Shown here: positions 20,251-29,494 of the stretch, one piece after another
Position numbering within the stretch: the first letter of the stretch is position 1
Layout: every line of letters begins with the position of its first letter
Source: Desulfopila sp. IMCC35006
GTDB lineage: Bacteria > Desulfobacterota > Desulfobulbia > Desulfobulbales > Desulfocapsaceae
Reading direction: 5' to 3'
NCBI RefSeq assembly: GCF_005116645.1
Contig: NZ_SWCM01000002.1
Coordinates: 186,001-250,000 of the forward strand
DNA: 64,000 bases
Position numbers and translations under genes: made by a program
The notes under the pieces: model-generated
What the model was told of the DNA's origin: nothing
The model's input: only the letters and a program-made list of their open reading frames with translations
The model's database searches: none

Positions 20251-20915
20251 CCGCCACTATTCTTATCGTTGAAGACGAAGAAAAGCTCGCCCTCCTGCTC
20301 AGCGAATATCTGGGACAGGCCGGATTTTCCTCATTTTGTCTGCATAATGGACTGGAAGCAATTTCCTGGATAAAAGAGCACAAGCCGGACCTGATCATCC
20401 TTGACTTAATGCTTCCGGGCCGGGATGGTCTTGAAATATGTAAGGAAATTCGAAGCTTTTCCAATGTGCCCGTTATAATGATAACCGCCCGCGTGCAGGA
20501 AATCGATCGGGTGGTGGGCCTGGAAATCGGCGCCGATGACTACGTCTGCAAACCGTACAGCCCGCGCGAAGTCGTCGCGCGGGTGAAAGCTGTGCTTCGG
20601 CGAATGCAAACTCCGGAACAGGGGTCCGGAAAAGGTCTGGAATTAAATGAACTCTGTTATAAAGCGACCTATAATCAGCGCGACCTTGGCTTAACCGTGG
20701 TGGAGTTTAAACTGTTGAGCATTCTCAAAAACAATTCAGGACGGATCTTTTCTCGCGATCAGCTGATGGAGAAAATTTATCCCGACCGTCGCATTGTCAG
20801 CGATCGAACCATCGATTCCCATATTAAAAATCTCCGTAAAAAAATCGCCCTCCTTGCCGAAGATCGTGAGCTGGTACGTTCCATTTATGGCATAGGGTAT
20901 CAATATGAAAACTGA
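20247..20915 (+). CDS. OmpR-family response regulator, BaeR-like
   Basis: 222 residues. Receiver domain with acidic pair EDEE, phospho-acceptor Asp in LIILDLMLPGRDG and Lys in DYVCKPYSPREVVARV (a BaeR-like stretch), then a winged-helix domain (about 130-222) with RTIDSHIKNLRKKI recognition helix. Overlaps the kinase gene by 4 bp. Its probable targets are the boxes at 18687-18719, so autoregulation and activation of the divergent small secreted gene are expected. Confidence 0.92.
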   Translation: MTATILIVEDEEKLALLLSEYLGQAGFSSFCLHNGLEAISWIKEHKPDLIILDLMLPGRDGLEICKEIRSFSNVPVIMITARVQEIDRVVGLEIGADDYVCKPYSPREVVARVKAVLRRMQTPEQGSGKGLELNELCYKATYNQRDLGLTVVEFKLLSILKNNSGRIFSRDQLMEKIYPDRRIVSDRTIDSHIKNLRKKIALLAEDRELVRSIYGIGYQYEN

Positions 20916-21120
20916 GATGCTTCAACCGGCAACAGGATGAGCTGCCCCTTCTTGTTTCCGGGACAGGTTTTGCCTGCACACGCATAATCACCCACCTGAC
21001 GTGTTGACTGATACCATATAAATGTAACAGCAGTTTGCAAATATCCTCGAGTAATGGTACAAGAGCAGAGAATAACTACCCATTACTCATTCATTTTTCC
21101 CCAGCAACAGTTGATACCTT

Positions 21121-22806
21121 ATGTTTTCACATCTCACCCCGTCAAGACAGCTCCTCAAATTTCCTTTTAAAAAAGTTTTCGGTTGCTGTCTCATGCTGCT
21201 GCTGACCGTTGCCGACAATGGCTATAGCCGTCCGACCGATGCCGAGCTGTCGAAGGCAATATCCAGCCATCTGTTATGTTTTCCCCTGGCAACGATGGAG
21301 CCCGACAAGAACCTCCCTACTTTCACCACCCAGAATCTCTGTCTGACGGAAATTTACAACAAAACCGGGGTAGAGCCGCTCTGGGTAAGCACTGAAGGTC
21401 CCACTGAAAAAGCACAAACAATCCTCAATTACCTGACAAATGCCTACCAGCATGGACTCAACCCTCAGGAATATAAGGTGGATCGCCTGGGAGAACTCTG
21501 GCCGGCCGAAGATGCCGAGAAACTCGCAGAACTGGATACCGCCCTCACCTACAATCTGGTCAAATACATTCACGATATCAGTTACGGCCAGCTGAAACCA
21601 TTGGCATCAGACCCTGAGCTGTTCGCCGAAGCAGGAGAAAAAACCTTCAACCCTGTTTTGGCCATGAAGCATGTACTTTCCACCGGCAATCTCAATGACT
21701 TCCTCGCCAGCCTGCCGCCCCAGCATCATCAATACCGAGGCCTCAAAGCAGGTCTCGCTCACTATCGGAAAATCGCTGAAAATGGCGGCTGGACAACTGT
21801 CCCGGGTGGTCCAAGCCTGCGCCCGGGAGATATTGACCCGCGCATCAGCGCTGTAAGAAAAAGACTGCAGGTAACAGACCCCTTATTGGGGCCCGCCCAA
21901 GGAAGTGCCGCCACCGTCTTCGACCCAATGCTGAAAGAGGCTGTTCTGGCATTTCAACGGCAAAACGGTCTCACCCCTGACGGAATAATAGGTAAAAATA
22001 CCATCAGTGCCCTGAATATATCCGTTGCTGAAAATATTGCCACGATTCGGATTAATATGGCCCGCTGGCGTTGGCAGGCTCATGATCTGGGGAAAAGATA
22101 CGTTCTGGCGAATATTGCCAGTTTCAATTTAAAAGCCTTTGAGGACGACGAAATTGTTCTGGACATGCCGGTCATTGTTGGCCAGGAACAGCACCAGACG
22201 CCTGTTTTCAGTGGGAAAATTAAATATATCGATGTGAACCCCTTCTGGAATATCCCCCCAAGTATTGCCCAAAAGGAGGAATTGCCGGCGCTGCGCAAAA
22301 ACAGCAATTACCTGGTGAACCGTCATGTCCGTCTCTTTTCCAGCTGGCGCCCGGACGCCGCAGAACTTGACTCCAGGGCAATCGACTGGCATACTGTTAC
22401 CCAAGACAAGATGGCCGGGTATAAACTGCGGCAGGACCCCGGCCCCTGGAATGCCCTTGGAAAAATAAAATTTGTTTTTCCAAATACGTATTCCGTCTAT
22501 ATGCATGACACTCCGGCACATAATCTTTTTGATCGTACCAAAAGAGACTTCAGCCACGGCTGTATCCGGGTGAGTAACGGGCTCAATCTGGCCCTTTTTC
22601 TCCTGAAGGATCAAGCGGAAGCCTGGCCTGTGGAAAAGTTTAAGGAGATCTATAATCAACTGGATCGCAAAGTGATTCAGTTACCTGTCCCCGTACCCGT
22701 CCACATCACCTATCTGACGACATGGGTTGACAAAAATGGCACGATATTATTTAACCGGGATATTTATGCAAGAGATGCCAAGCTGTACAGCACCCTCTTG
22801 AAGTAA
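21121..22806 (+). CDS. L,D-transpeptidase, YcbB/LdtD-like
   Basis: 561 residues; makes 3-3 cross-links in peptidoglycan in the periplasm. N-terminal export signal/anchor (about 19-35), scaffold domain, peptidoglycan-binding domain (AVLAFQRQNGLTPDGIIGKNT, about 275-300), and YkuD catalytic domain with MHDTPAHNLFD and the active-site motif SHGCIRVSNG (Cys about 481). The length is close to E. coli LdtD (615). Immediately downstream is a MepK-like hydrolase, as in ycbB-ycbK. About 200 bp upstream without a recognisable gene. Confidence 0.92.
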   Translation: MFSHLTPSRQLLKFPFKKVFGCCLMLLLTVADNGYSRPTDAELSKAISSHLLCFPLATMEPDKNLPTFTTQNLCLTEIYNKTGVEPLWVSTEGPTEKAQTILNYLTNAYQHGLNPQEYKVDRLGELWPAEDAEKLAELDTALTYNLVKYIHDISYGQLKPLASDPELFAEAGEKTFNPVLAMKHVLSTGNLNDFLASLPPQHHQYRGLKAGLAHYRKIAENGGWTTVPGGPSLRPGDIDPRISAVRKRLQVTDPLLGPAQGSAATVFDPMLKEAVLAFQRQNGLTPDGIIGKNTISALNISVAENIATIRINMARWRWQAHDLGKRYVLANIASFNLKAFEDDEIVLDMPVIVGQEQHQTPVFSGKIKYIDVNPFWNIPPSIAQKEELPALRKNSNYLVNRHVRLFSSWRPDAAELDSRAIDWHTVTQDKMAGYKLRQDPGPWNALGKIKFVFPNTYSVYMHDTPAHNLFDRTKRDFSHGCIRVSNGLNLALFLLKDQAEAWPVEKFKEIYNQLDRKVIQLPVPVPVHITYLTTWVDKNGTILFNRDIYARDAKLYSTLLK

Positions 22807-22872
22807 GTATTCCACGAACAATAATAAACTACTTAATTAAGGCGCATTACTGAACAGAAAAACAACCATTCT

Positions 22873-23403
22873 ATGAATCGACGCACATTCCTTCTTAGAG
22901 CGGCACAACTGGCAGTCGGCTTGAGTCTGACAGAGCCACTTGACCTGCTGGCCCGAACCTTCCCCAATAATATAATCTCTTTTTTTCATACCCATACCGA
23001 AGAAAGGTTCGATTTGCGTTTTGATGGCCGGTTTTGCCCTCGATCCACCAAGATAAAGCTTTTCTCCTTTCTTCGTGATTTCCGCACTGGAGATGTACAC
23101 CCAATCGATCTGGGACTTATGAAAATTCTTCTCAAGATCCAGAAAGAAACCGGCAGCAAGGGGGTGTGTGAGGTGATTTCCGGATACCGGTCGCCAAAGA
23201 CCAATGCATCCTTACGGAGCAGAAGCAGCGGTGTCGCAAGGAACAGTCTGCATCTACAGGGGAAAGCCATTGATATCCGGCTCTCAGACGTACCCACGAA
23301 AGAACTGCGCGATGCGGCAATATCGCTTAAGGCTGGAGGGGTCGGGTATTACGCGAAGTCGGATTTCGTCCACATCGATACCGGTGATTTTCGCACCTGG
23401 TAA
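22873..23403 (+). CDS. MepK/YcbK-like murein endopeptidase (DUF882, M15-like)
   Basis: 176 residues. Twin-arginine-type signal (MNRRTFLLRAAQLAVGLSL) as in YcbK. The metallopeptidase fold shows SGYRSPKTN, NSLHLQGKAIDIRL (His and Asp ligands) and DFVHIDTG (second His). Homologues cleave 3-3 (and 4-3) cross-links. Pairing with an L,D-transpeptidase 66 bp upstream puts synthesis and cleavage of the same bond in one transcription unit. Confidence 0.9.
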   Translation: MNRRTFLLRAAQLAVGLSLTEPLDLLARTFPNNIISFFHTHTEERFDLRFDGRFCPRSTKIKLFSFLRDFRTGDVHPIDLGLMKILLKIQKETGSKGVCEVISGYRSPKTNASLRSRSSGVARNSLHLQGKAIDIRLSDVPTKELRDAAISLKAGGVGYYAKSDFVHIDTGDFRTW

Positions 23404-23463
23404 TGGAGCATCCCGGTTCCGACAGAAGTACACCGCCGGAACCGTCTCTTTGGGGGTATAATT

Positions 23464-23494
23464 GCTGGTTCCCATGCGCTCCATGGGAACCAGC
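23464..23494. terminator. 13-bp hairpin between convergent genes
   Basis: Perfect arms GCTGGTTCCCATG / CATGGGAACCAGC with a 5-nt loop, between the mepK-like stop and the secDF stop. No T run follows on either strand, so it may be a Rho-assisted or bidirectional terminator rather than a classical one. Confidence 0.55.
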
Positions 23495-23517
23495 AAAAAC
23501 CTGAAACCAAGACGCCG

Positions 23518-26079
23518 TTAATTTTTCTCCCAGAGAGTCAGGATAGGACTGGCGACGAAAATTGATGAGTAGGTGCCGATGAGCACGCCAAGCAGCAGGG
23601 CAAACGAGAAATCGTGAATTACTGAGCCGCCGAACAGATAGAGCGCCATAACACTTAAGAATACCGTGAACGAGGTGACTATCGACCGGGACAGCACCTC
23701 GTTGATACTGTTGTTGATTCCCTTCAACAAAGACGGGGTCTCGGATTTTTTCATGTTTTCACGGATTCTGTCGAAGATTACCACTGTATCATTCAATGAA
23801 TACCCTGCCAGTGTCAGCAAGGCCGTGACCATGAGCAGGGTCATCTCGATATTCAACAGCCAGCATATGCCCAGCACAGCCAGGACATCATGAAAGGTGG
23901 CAACCGCCGCGCCGATGCCGAAGCTGAGATTGAAGCGAAACGCGAGGTAAACAACAACTCCGCCCATGGACAGGGCGATGGCGAGCATTGCCTTGTTGCG
24001 CAGCACCGCGCTCACCGATGAGCCGATTTCCGTCTGACTTTCCAGAGAAAATTTCTTATCGGGAAGCTGCTTATTGAGCACCGCGGTCACCTGCTCGTTC
24101 AGCTCAGAGGCAATGACCTTCGACGATTTTTTAATTTTCACCATCAGCCGGCCTTCACTTTCAACCTTCTGCAGGTCAATACCTTCCAGCCCGCTTTTGT
24201 CAAAGGCCGTACGTACCTCATTCATCGTGAAATTTTTCTCAGCTTTATACTGCAGCAGTGATCCGCCGGCAAAGTCGACTCCCATATTGGCGTTGCCGAG
24301 CATAATTTGGACAAAAGCGACGATCCCCAGGAGAACCAGCGCGCCGGAAAGACCAAAGGCGAATTTGCGCAGTTTCATATAGTCAAGATTTGGTTTCTTG
24401 ATAAACTGCATATAGTGAATACGCTTCATCCATTTAAGAGAGGAGACGCCGTTGAAGATCCAGTGGGAATAGTAAATGGAGGTGAAGAGATTGAAAATGA
24501 TACCCAGAGAAAGGGTGACGGCGAAACCTTTGACGGGGCCGGTACCGAATAAAAACAGCGCCAGGGCGGTAATCAGGGTCGTTACGTGGGCATCGATAAT
24601 GGTCAGGAAAGCTTTGCTGAAACCACCGTCAATGCTCGACTTGATCGATTTGCCAAGTGCGGCTTCCTCCCGCATCCTTTCAAAGATAAGAACGTTGGAG
24701 TCGACCGCCATACCGACGGAAAGCACGATACCGGCGATACCGGGCATGGTAAGCGTCGCACTGAGGATGGCCAGTCCGGCAAATAGAAACAAAATATTCA
24801 GGACCATGGCGGTATTGGCGATGACCCCGGACAATCGATAGTACATGAGCATGAAGCCGACAACCAGCAGGGCGCCCAGCATACCGGAAAAAATGCCCTT
24901 CTGGATGGAATCCTGACCCAGACTTGCGCCAACCGTCATGTTCTGGATAATATCAACGGGTGCAGGAAGTGCACCAACCCGTAAAACAATGGCAAGATCG
25001 GTTGCATCTTCATGGGTGAAACTGCCGGAAATCTGGGCTGAGCCACCGAGTATTTTTTCGCGAATCACCGGAGCTGAGCGGACGATATCGTCCAGGACAA
25101 TCGCCATTCTTTTGCCGACGTTTTTCTCGGTGAGATTGCCAAATACCCTGGCCCCGCTGCCGGTCAGATCGAGACTGACATAGGGCTCGTTAAAGTTGCC
25201 GCCCACCCGAACCCGGGCATCCTTAACCATCTCACCGGTCATCAGAACCTTGTCCTGCAGGAGCAGTGGCCGGCTGATCTCACGTTTGGTATTCGGATCG
25301 ACTTCTTTTTCAAAATAGATCGAGGTATCTCTGGGCAGGCGGTTTTCCAGGAGCTGGTTAAGTTTTTTGACACCTTCGCCCTCATGCCAGGCCCCGGAAC
25401 GAACTGTCTGGGCCACCAGTTCGGCGACATTAATACCTTCGGGGTCAGCTACCATCTTAAATTCGAGCTGGGCGGTATCGCCGAGCAGTTTCAAGGCTCT
25501 TTTCGGATCTTTCACCCCCGGCAGCTGAATAACAATTTCATCGTCACCCTGACGGATAATCACCGGTTCGGCGACACCGAACTGGTCAATCCTGTTCCGC
25601 AGAATTTCAAGCGACTGATTTACCGCATTTGCCTTGATATAGTCGGTTTTTTCTTTCGACAAGCTGACAAATATGCGTGGAAACGTTCCCTCTTTCGTCT
25701 CGGTGCGAATGACGACATCCGGATCTTCCTTGGCAACGGCGGTAACTTTTTCAACAGCATTGGCATTGGGCAGGGTGAATATTATCGTTCCAGCCTGCTG
25801 CGCTTTGCTTTGCACGATACTGATAGACTGTTCTGACAGCCGATCCTTCAAGTCATTGGCAACAAGTGTCAACGAATTCTGTGCGGCACGCTCGAGATCC
25901 ACCTTCAAGACCAGATGCATTCCGCCCTGCAGGTCGAGGCCAAGATGCAGGCCGCCTGGCGCCAGATATTTCTTCCACCAGGTCGGCGTCCCGGCGTAAA
26001 ACGATGGAAAAATTGTCATGAGGGCAAAAAGCACAAGAAAGAAAACAGCTCCGAGCCTGAGCCTGAGTGAAGTGTTCAT
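23518..26079 (-). CDS. secDF: Fused protein translocase subunit SecDF
   Basis: 853 residues: SecD (about 1-530) and SecF (about 555-853) in one chain with 12 membrane segments in total. SecD landmarks: LGLDLQGGMHLVLKV near the N-terminus, the P1 domain, and the membrane block beginning GMLGALLVVGFMLMYYR. SecF landmarks: ANMGVDFAGGSLLQY and NDTVVIFDRIRENMKK. Uses an ion gradient to pull preproteins across the membrane; in a Na+-based organism Na+ may be used (inference). No yajC is adjacent. Confidence 0.95.
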   Translation of the reverse strand: MNTSLRLRLGAVFFLVLFALMTIFPSFYAGTPTWWKKYLAPGGLHLGLDLQGGMHLVLKVDLERAAQNSLTLVANDLKDRLSEQSISIVQSKAQQAGTIIFTLPNANAVEKVTAVAKEDPDVVIRTETKEGTFPRIFVSLSKEKTDYIKANAVNQSLEILRNRIDQFGVAEPVIIRQGDDEIVIQLPGVKDPKRALKLLGDTAQLEFKMVADPEGINVAELVAQTVRSGAWHEGEGVKKLNQLLENRLPRDTSIYFEKEVDPNTKREISRPLLLQDKVLMTGEMVKDARVRVGGNFNEPYVSLDLTGSGARVFGNLTEKNVGKRMAIVLDDIVRSAPVIREKILGGSAQISGSFTHEDATDLAIVLRVGALPAPVDIIQNMTVGASLGQDSIQKGIFSGMLGALLVVGFMLMYYRLSGVIANTAMVLNILFLFAGLAILSATLTMPGIAGIVLSVGMAVDSNVLIFERMREEAALGKSIKSSIDGGFSKAFLTIIDAHVTTLITALALFLFGTGPVKGFAVTLSLGIIFNLFTSIYYSHWIFNGVSSLKWMKRIHYMQFIKKPNLDYMKLRKFAFGLSGALVLLGIVAFVQIMLGNANMGVDFAGGSLLQYKAEKNFTMNEVRTAFDKSGLEGIDLQKVESEGRLMVKIKKSSKVIASELNEQVTAVLNKQLPDKKFSLESQTEIGSSVSAVLRNKAMLAIALSMGGVVVYLAFRFNLSFGIGAAVATFHDVLAVLGICWLLNIEMTLLMVTALLTLAGYSLNDTVVIFDRIRENMKKSETPSLLKGINNSINEVLSRSIVTSFTVFLSVMALYLFGGSVIHDFSFALLLGVLIGTYSSIFVASPILTLWEKN

Positions 26080-26487
26080 GGAACTCCTTGTAAATAAACG
26101 AAAAAAATAAAGAAAGAGGCCTTTGGGGCAGGAAAGGTCTGTTATGTATATCCTATGTAATAATACCGTGTTTACTAGTTACCATATGATTGTGAAAATA
26201 TAAATCGAAAGAACAAATTTTATGCGAGGCGACCGGCAGGTTTCTCACTGGCCGACCACATAATATGGTATATTGCAACCCGGGTAAAGAAGAAACATGC
26301 CGCAACTCTCTTTAGTGCCTGCTTGACGGAATAATTTTTCTGGAGAAACCGCCGGCGAATTACTTCCAGCTTTCTTAAGCACCGTACGAGATGGACATGA
26401 AAGTCATCAGAAATGTAATACGAGAACTTCTGCCTTGCCGTAGAAGAGAAAAACAAGACGTAAAATTCTGATTTTTTAAGAAAAAAC
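26080..26487. other. Intergenic region, no gene seen
   Basis: AT-rich divergent gap between secDF (minus) and the usp/antiporter pair (plus). It must hold both promoters. I see no convincing repeats or structured RNA. An open minus-strand frame crossing it lacks any family resemblance. Confidence 0.5.
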
Positions 26488-27372
26488 ATGGACCATTGCC
26501 AATTAAAAGGCCGCCCGCCCTTCCCCTTCGAGACCATTGCCCTGGTCGTTACTTTTTCTGTAAGCCTGAGCCCGCTGCTCAGCGAGGCAAAACACCTGGC
26601 GGATGCCTTTAAGGCCCAATTGATCCTGATCTCTATCGACGAACAGACCCCCGACAGACAAACCCGTTTGCACCAGACCTGTCAGAAAACTGGTATTGGA
26701 AAAGAGGTACGGGTTATCTGGCCAGGTGGCGATCCGATCGTGTCGCTGCTTGGCATCTGCAAGGAAAACATGATTGATCTCCTGGTGCTCGGGGCGTTGC
26801 GACGGGAGACGGCGTTACGCTATTATCTGGGTTCCGTGGCGAGAGGTCTGAGCCGGCGTGCCAAATGTTCTCTGCTGCTGATGACCGAGCCAAAGATTGG
26901 TGGAAGTACCTTCGGCAGGATTGTGACGGACTGCGTTGATCACCGGAAAACAATCCCTACTTTGAACACCAGTTTTTATTTTGCCCGCCTGACAGGCTGC
27001 CACGAGATGCATATCGTCAAACAGGTAGATCAGACAGGGCTGGCGATGGCAATGTCAGGCGACAGCACCACCGGCGAACAGTCTGCGGTGAAAACGCAGC
27101 TGTTCAATGATGCGGAAGATGCAATACGGGAGGCAATCGGCCATTGCCAGGCCGGGGATATCGAGGTCGTCAAAACGGTACTTCTCGGACGACCGGGGTT
27201 TATGATTCGCAAGTACGCTGAAGACTGCAGAGCAAACCTTCTGGTTATCAATTCTCCTGACAGCCGGTATGGACTGATTGATCGAATTTTCCCCCATGAT
27301 ATGGAGTACATTCTGAAACAACTGCCGTGCAATGTACTCATAGTTCACTCACGATTCACCAACGACACCTGA
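26488..27372 (+). CDS. Tandem-domain universal stress protein
   Basis: 294 residues, two Usp-like halves (about 10-140 and 150-290). Half 1 has the partly degenerate loop GALRRETALRYYLGSVARGL; half 2 ends RYGLIDRIFPHDMEYILKQLPCNVLIVH. Neither half has a full ATP motif, so it may be a non-ATP-binding UspE/F-type protein. It precedes a CPA2 antiporter by only 21 bp. Usp domains often regulate such antiporters, so a regulatory pairing is likely. Only a weak purine-rich SD precedes the ATG. Confidence 0.8.
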   Translation: MDHCQLKGRPPFPFETIALVVTFSVSLSPLLSEAKHLADAFKAQLILISIDEQTPDRQTRLHQTCQKTGIGKEVRVIWPGGDPIVSLLGICKENMIDLLVLGALRRETALRYYLGSVARGLSRRAKCSLLLMTEPKIGGSTFGRIVTDCVDHRKTIPTLNTSFYFARLTGCHEMHIVKQVDQTGLAMAMSGDSTTGEQSAVKTQLFNDAEDAIREAIGHCQAGDIEVVKTVLLGRPGFMIRKYAEDCRANLLVINSPDSRYGLIDRIFPHDMEYILKQLPCNVLIVHSRFTNDT

Positions 27373-27393
27373 TTTCTTCCCCCATTCCCTGCC

Positions 27394-28641
27394 ATGGTCA
27401 AACTGAGTCAAAATGATCTTGTAATCCTGCTGGTGGCGATCAGCATTATGCTGATTTTCTCGCGCATCGCCTCAGAGCTGGGCAAGAGAGTCGGCATGCC
27501 GATGGTCATGGGGGAGCTGATTGTCGGGGTAGCTCTGGGACCTACCATTTTCGGCACCATTACACCACACGCATACACGACACTATTTCCCTTTACTGAA
27601 AACGCGCATTTCTCTCTTGCTCTGGATGCAATTTTGTCGTTGTCGGTGATATTGCTTCTCTTCATTACCGGCCTTGAGCTGCGTTTTTCCCTTTTTCTCA
27701 GACATGGCAAGACGGCTCTTTCCACCGGTCTTGGCAGTATGGCTCTTCCTTTTGGTTCCGCTTTCATCCTGGCCTGGTTCTTCCCACACTGGTTCTTTGA
27801 GGTCAAAGATGGCCCGACCCACCTGCTTTTTTCCTTGTTCCTTGGAACAGCAATGTCGATTTCCGCTCTGCCGGTAATTGCCAGAATTCTCCTTGACATG
27901 AAGTTGCTGAAAACCGAGATCGGTGCGGTGATCATTGCTTCCGCGGTCTTTAACGATGTTGTGGGCTGGATCAGTTTTTCCTTTATCCTCTCCCTGGTCA
28001 ACAAAAATACCGGCGGCGGAAGTGTCTTGCAAAATCTGGTCTTTATTGCAGTCTTCGCCATTTTCATGCTGGTGGTGGGCCGGTTTGTCCTCAACCGCAG
28101 CCTGCCCTGGATTCAGACGAAACTGAGCTGGCCGGGCGGCGTTCTGGCCTTCAGTCTCAGCCTCTGTCTGCTCTGTGCCGCATTTACCGAATTTATCCAT
28201 ATCCACGCAATTCTTGGCGCCTTTATCGCAGGACTTGCCATCGGGGACTCGGTTTATTTTCGCGAGGAGGCACGGGAGATAATGCACCAGTTCGTCACCA
28301 ATTTCTTCGCCCCGCTCTTCTTTGTTTCCATAGGCTTAAAGGTGAATTTCATTGAACACTTCGATCCACTTGTGGTGATGATAGTCCTGCTCCTGGCATT
28401 TGGCGGCAAGGTTATCGGAGCAGGCATCGGCGCAAGACTTGGTGGCATGTCTTCCCGGAGGTCCCTGGCAGTTGGCTTCGGGCTGAATGCCCGAGGTGCC
28501 ATGGAGATGATTCTTGGTTCTCTGGCCTATGACGCCGGTCTTATCAATCAGGCGGTTTTCGTTGCGCTGATTATCATGGCGCTGGTGACCAGCATCACCA
28601 GCGCCCCGCTGATGCGCTTTTTCCTTGATGAAAAGAATTAA
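27394..28641 (+). CDS. CPA2-family Na+(K+)/H+ antiporter
   Basis: 415 residues with about 12-13 membrane segments. KefB/NapA-type core: GMPMVMGELIVGVALGPTIF near the N-terminus, the Asp-containing SAVFNDVVGWISFSF helix, AILGAFIAGLAIGDS, and GFGLNARGAMEMILGSLAYDAG near the end. There is no C-terminal RCK/TrkA-N domain, so regulation may come from the upstream Usp. The exchanged cation cannot be read from the sequence. Confidence 0.88.
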   Translation: MVKLSQNDLVILLVAISIMLIFSRIASELGKRVGMPMVMGELIVGVALGPTIFGTITPHAYTTLFPFTENAHFSLALDAILSLSVILLLFITGLELRFSLFLRHGKTALSTGLGSMALPFGSAFILAWFFPHWFFEVKDGPTHLLFSLFLGTAMSISALPVIARILLDMKLLKTEIGAVIIASAVFNDVVGWISFSFILSLVNKNTGGGSVLQNLVFIAVFAIFMLVVGRFVLNRSLPWIQTKLSWPGGVLAFSLSLCLLCAAFTEFIHIHAILGAFIAGLAIGDSVYFREEAREIMHQFVTNFFAPLFFVSIGLKVNFIEHFDPLVVMIVLLLAFGGKVIGAGIGARLGGMSSRRSLAVGFGLNARGAMEMILGSLAYDAGLINQAVFVALIIMALVTSITSAPLMRFFLDEKN

Positions 28642-28864
28642 CCTGCCATGTGTCATGACGAATTGAATTGGGAAAAATGCAAAATTCGATTATTATTCTT
28701 CTTGATTAAACAAAACCACAGGCTTTCTGTGCCTCCTCCGGTTTTGAATTCTTTCTGATCTTCCAACAGGCGCTCAAGGAGCGTCACAGGCAAATCACCA
28801 TTTTCCAAGTCTTTCAACTATATTTACTAACAAGCCGCTGAAATAATCCGGCAGGAGTGCAATA

Positions 28865-29494
28865 ATGGCCTTCACCTTGTTTCCCAGGGCAATCCGGTTC
28901 TACGATATGCTAATCGAACAGAATCAAATCCTCAAGGATGTCGCTGCTGATCTTGAATTTATTTTTGAGGATTTCACCACAATTGACAAAGTATTCAAAC
29001 GTATTGATGCCAGGGAGTCGGAAGCTGACGAACTCTGCCATGAAATTTCCCGGCAGTTGTCGCAGACTTTTATCACCCCTATTGATCGGGAAGATATCTA
29101 CCAGATCACGATGACCCAGGAGGATTCGATCAATTTTTTTAAAAATATTGCCGCCAGAACCAGGGTTTCAGGGATTTCCTACATCCGTTTTCCCGCGAAG
29201 AAAATGATCCACAATGTCAAAAAGATGGTCAATCTCACCGGAGAAATGATCATCGCCCTTCGGGATAAACAGGACGTCGCACCGTTTGTCCGACAAATAA
29301 AGAATCTGAAAGGCGAATGCGATATGCTTCTCAGCACCGGTTTGTCAGAGCTGCAGGATGTTGAAGTGACGGAATTCAAAGGTGTTCTCGACATAATTAA
29401 ATGGGTCCAGGTTTACGATCGAATCGAGCAGGTCATCGAAAGGGTCGACGACCTGTCCGACGCCATTGAGGAAGTGGTGTTGAAAAATGCTTGA
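28865..29494 (+). CDS. DUF47 PhoU-like protein
   Basis: 209 residues, entirely helical, PhoU-like DUF47 (TIGR00153) family. Begins MAFTLFPRAIRFYDML after a GGAG SD. Characteristic acidic helix segments include IDARESEADELCHEI and FITPIDREDIYQI. These proteins are linked to PiT transporters and probably gate or regulate phosphate uptake. Its stop overlaps the PiT start by 8 bp. A 220-bp gap upstream holds no gene. Confidence 0.88.
   Translation: MAFTLFPRAIRFYDMLIEQNQILKDVAADLEFIFEDFTTIDKVFKRIDARESEADELCHEISRQLSQTFITPIDREDIYQITMTQEDSINFFKNIAARTRVSGISYIRFPAKKMIHNVKKMVNLTGEMIIALRDKQDVAPFVRQIKNLKGECDMLLSTGLSELQDVEVTEFKGVLDIIKWVQVYDRIEQVIERVDDLSDAIEEVVLKNA

Noticed and set aside
26220-26537. 105-codon minus-strand frame crossing the secDF-usp gap
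   Set aside because: Overlaps the usp start, no SD at a sensible Met, composition unlike a folded protein.
28711-28746. CAAAACC/GGTTTTG hairpin after the CPA2 antiporter
   Set aside because: Arms of 7 bp with a large loop and no T run; not convincing as a terminator.
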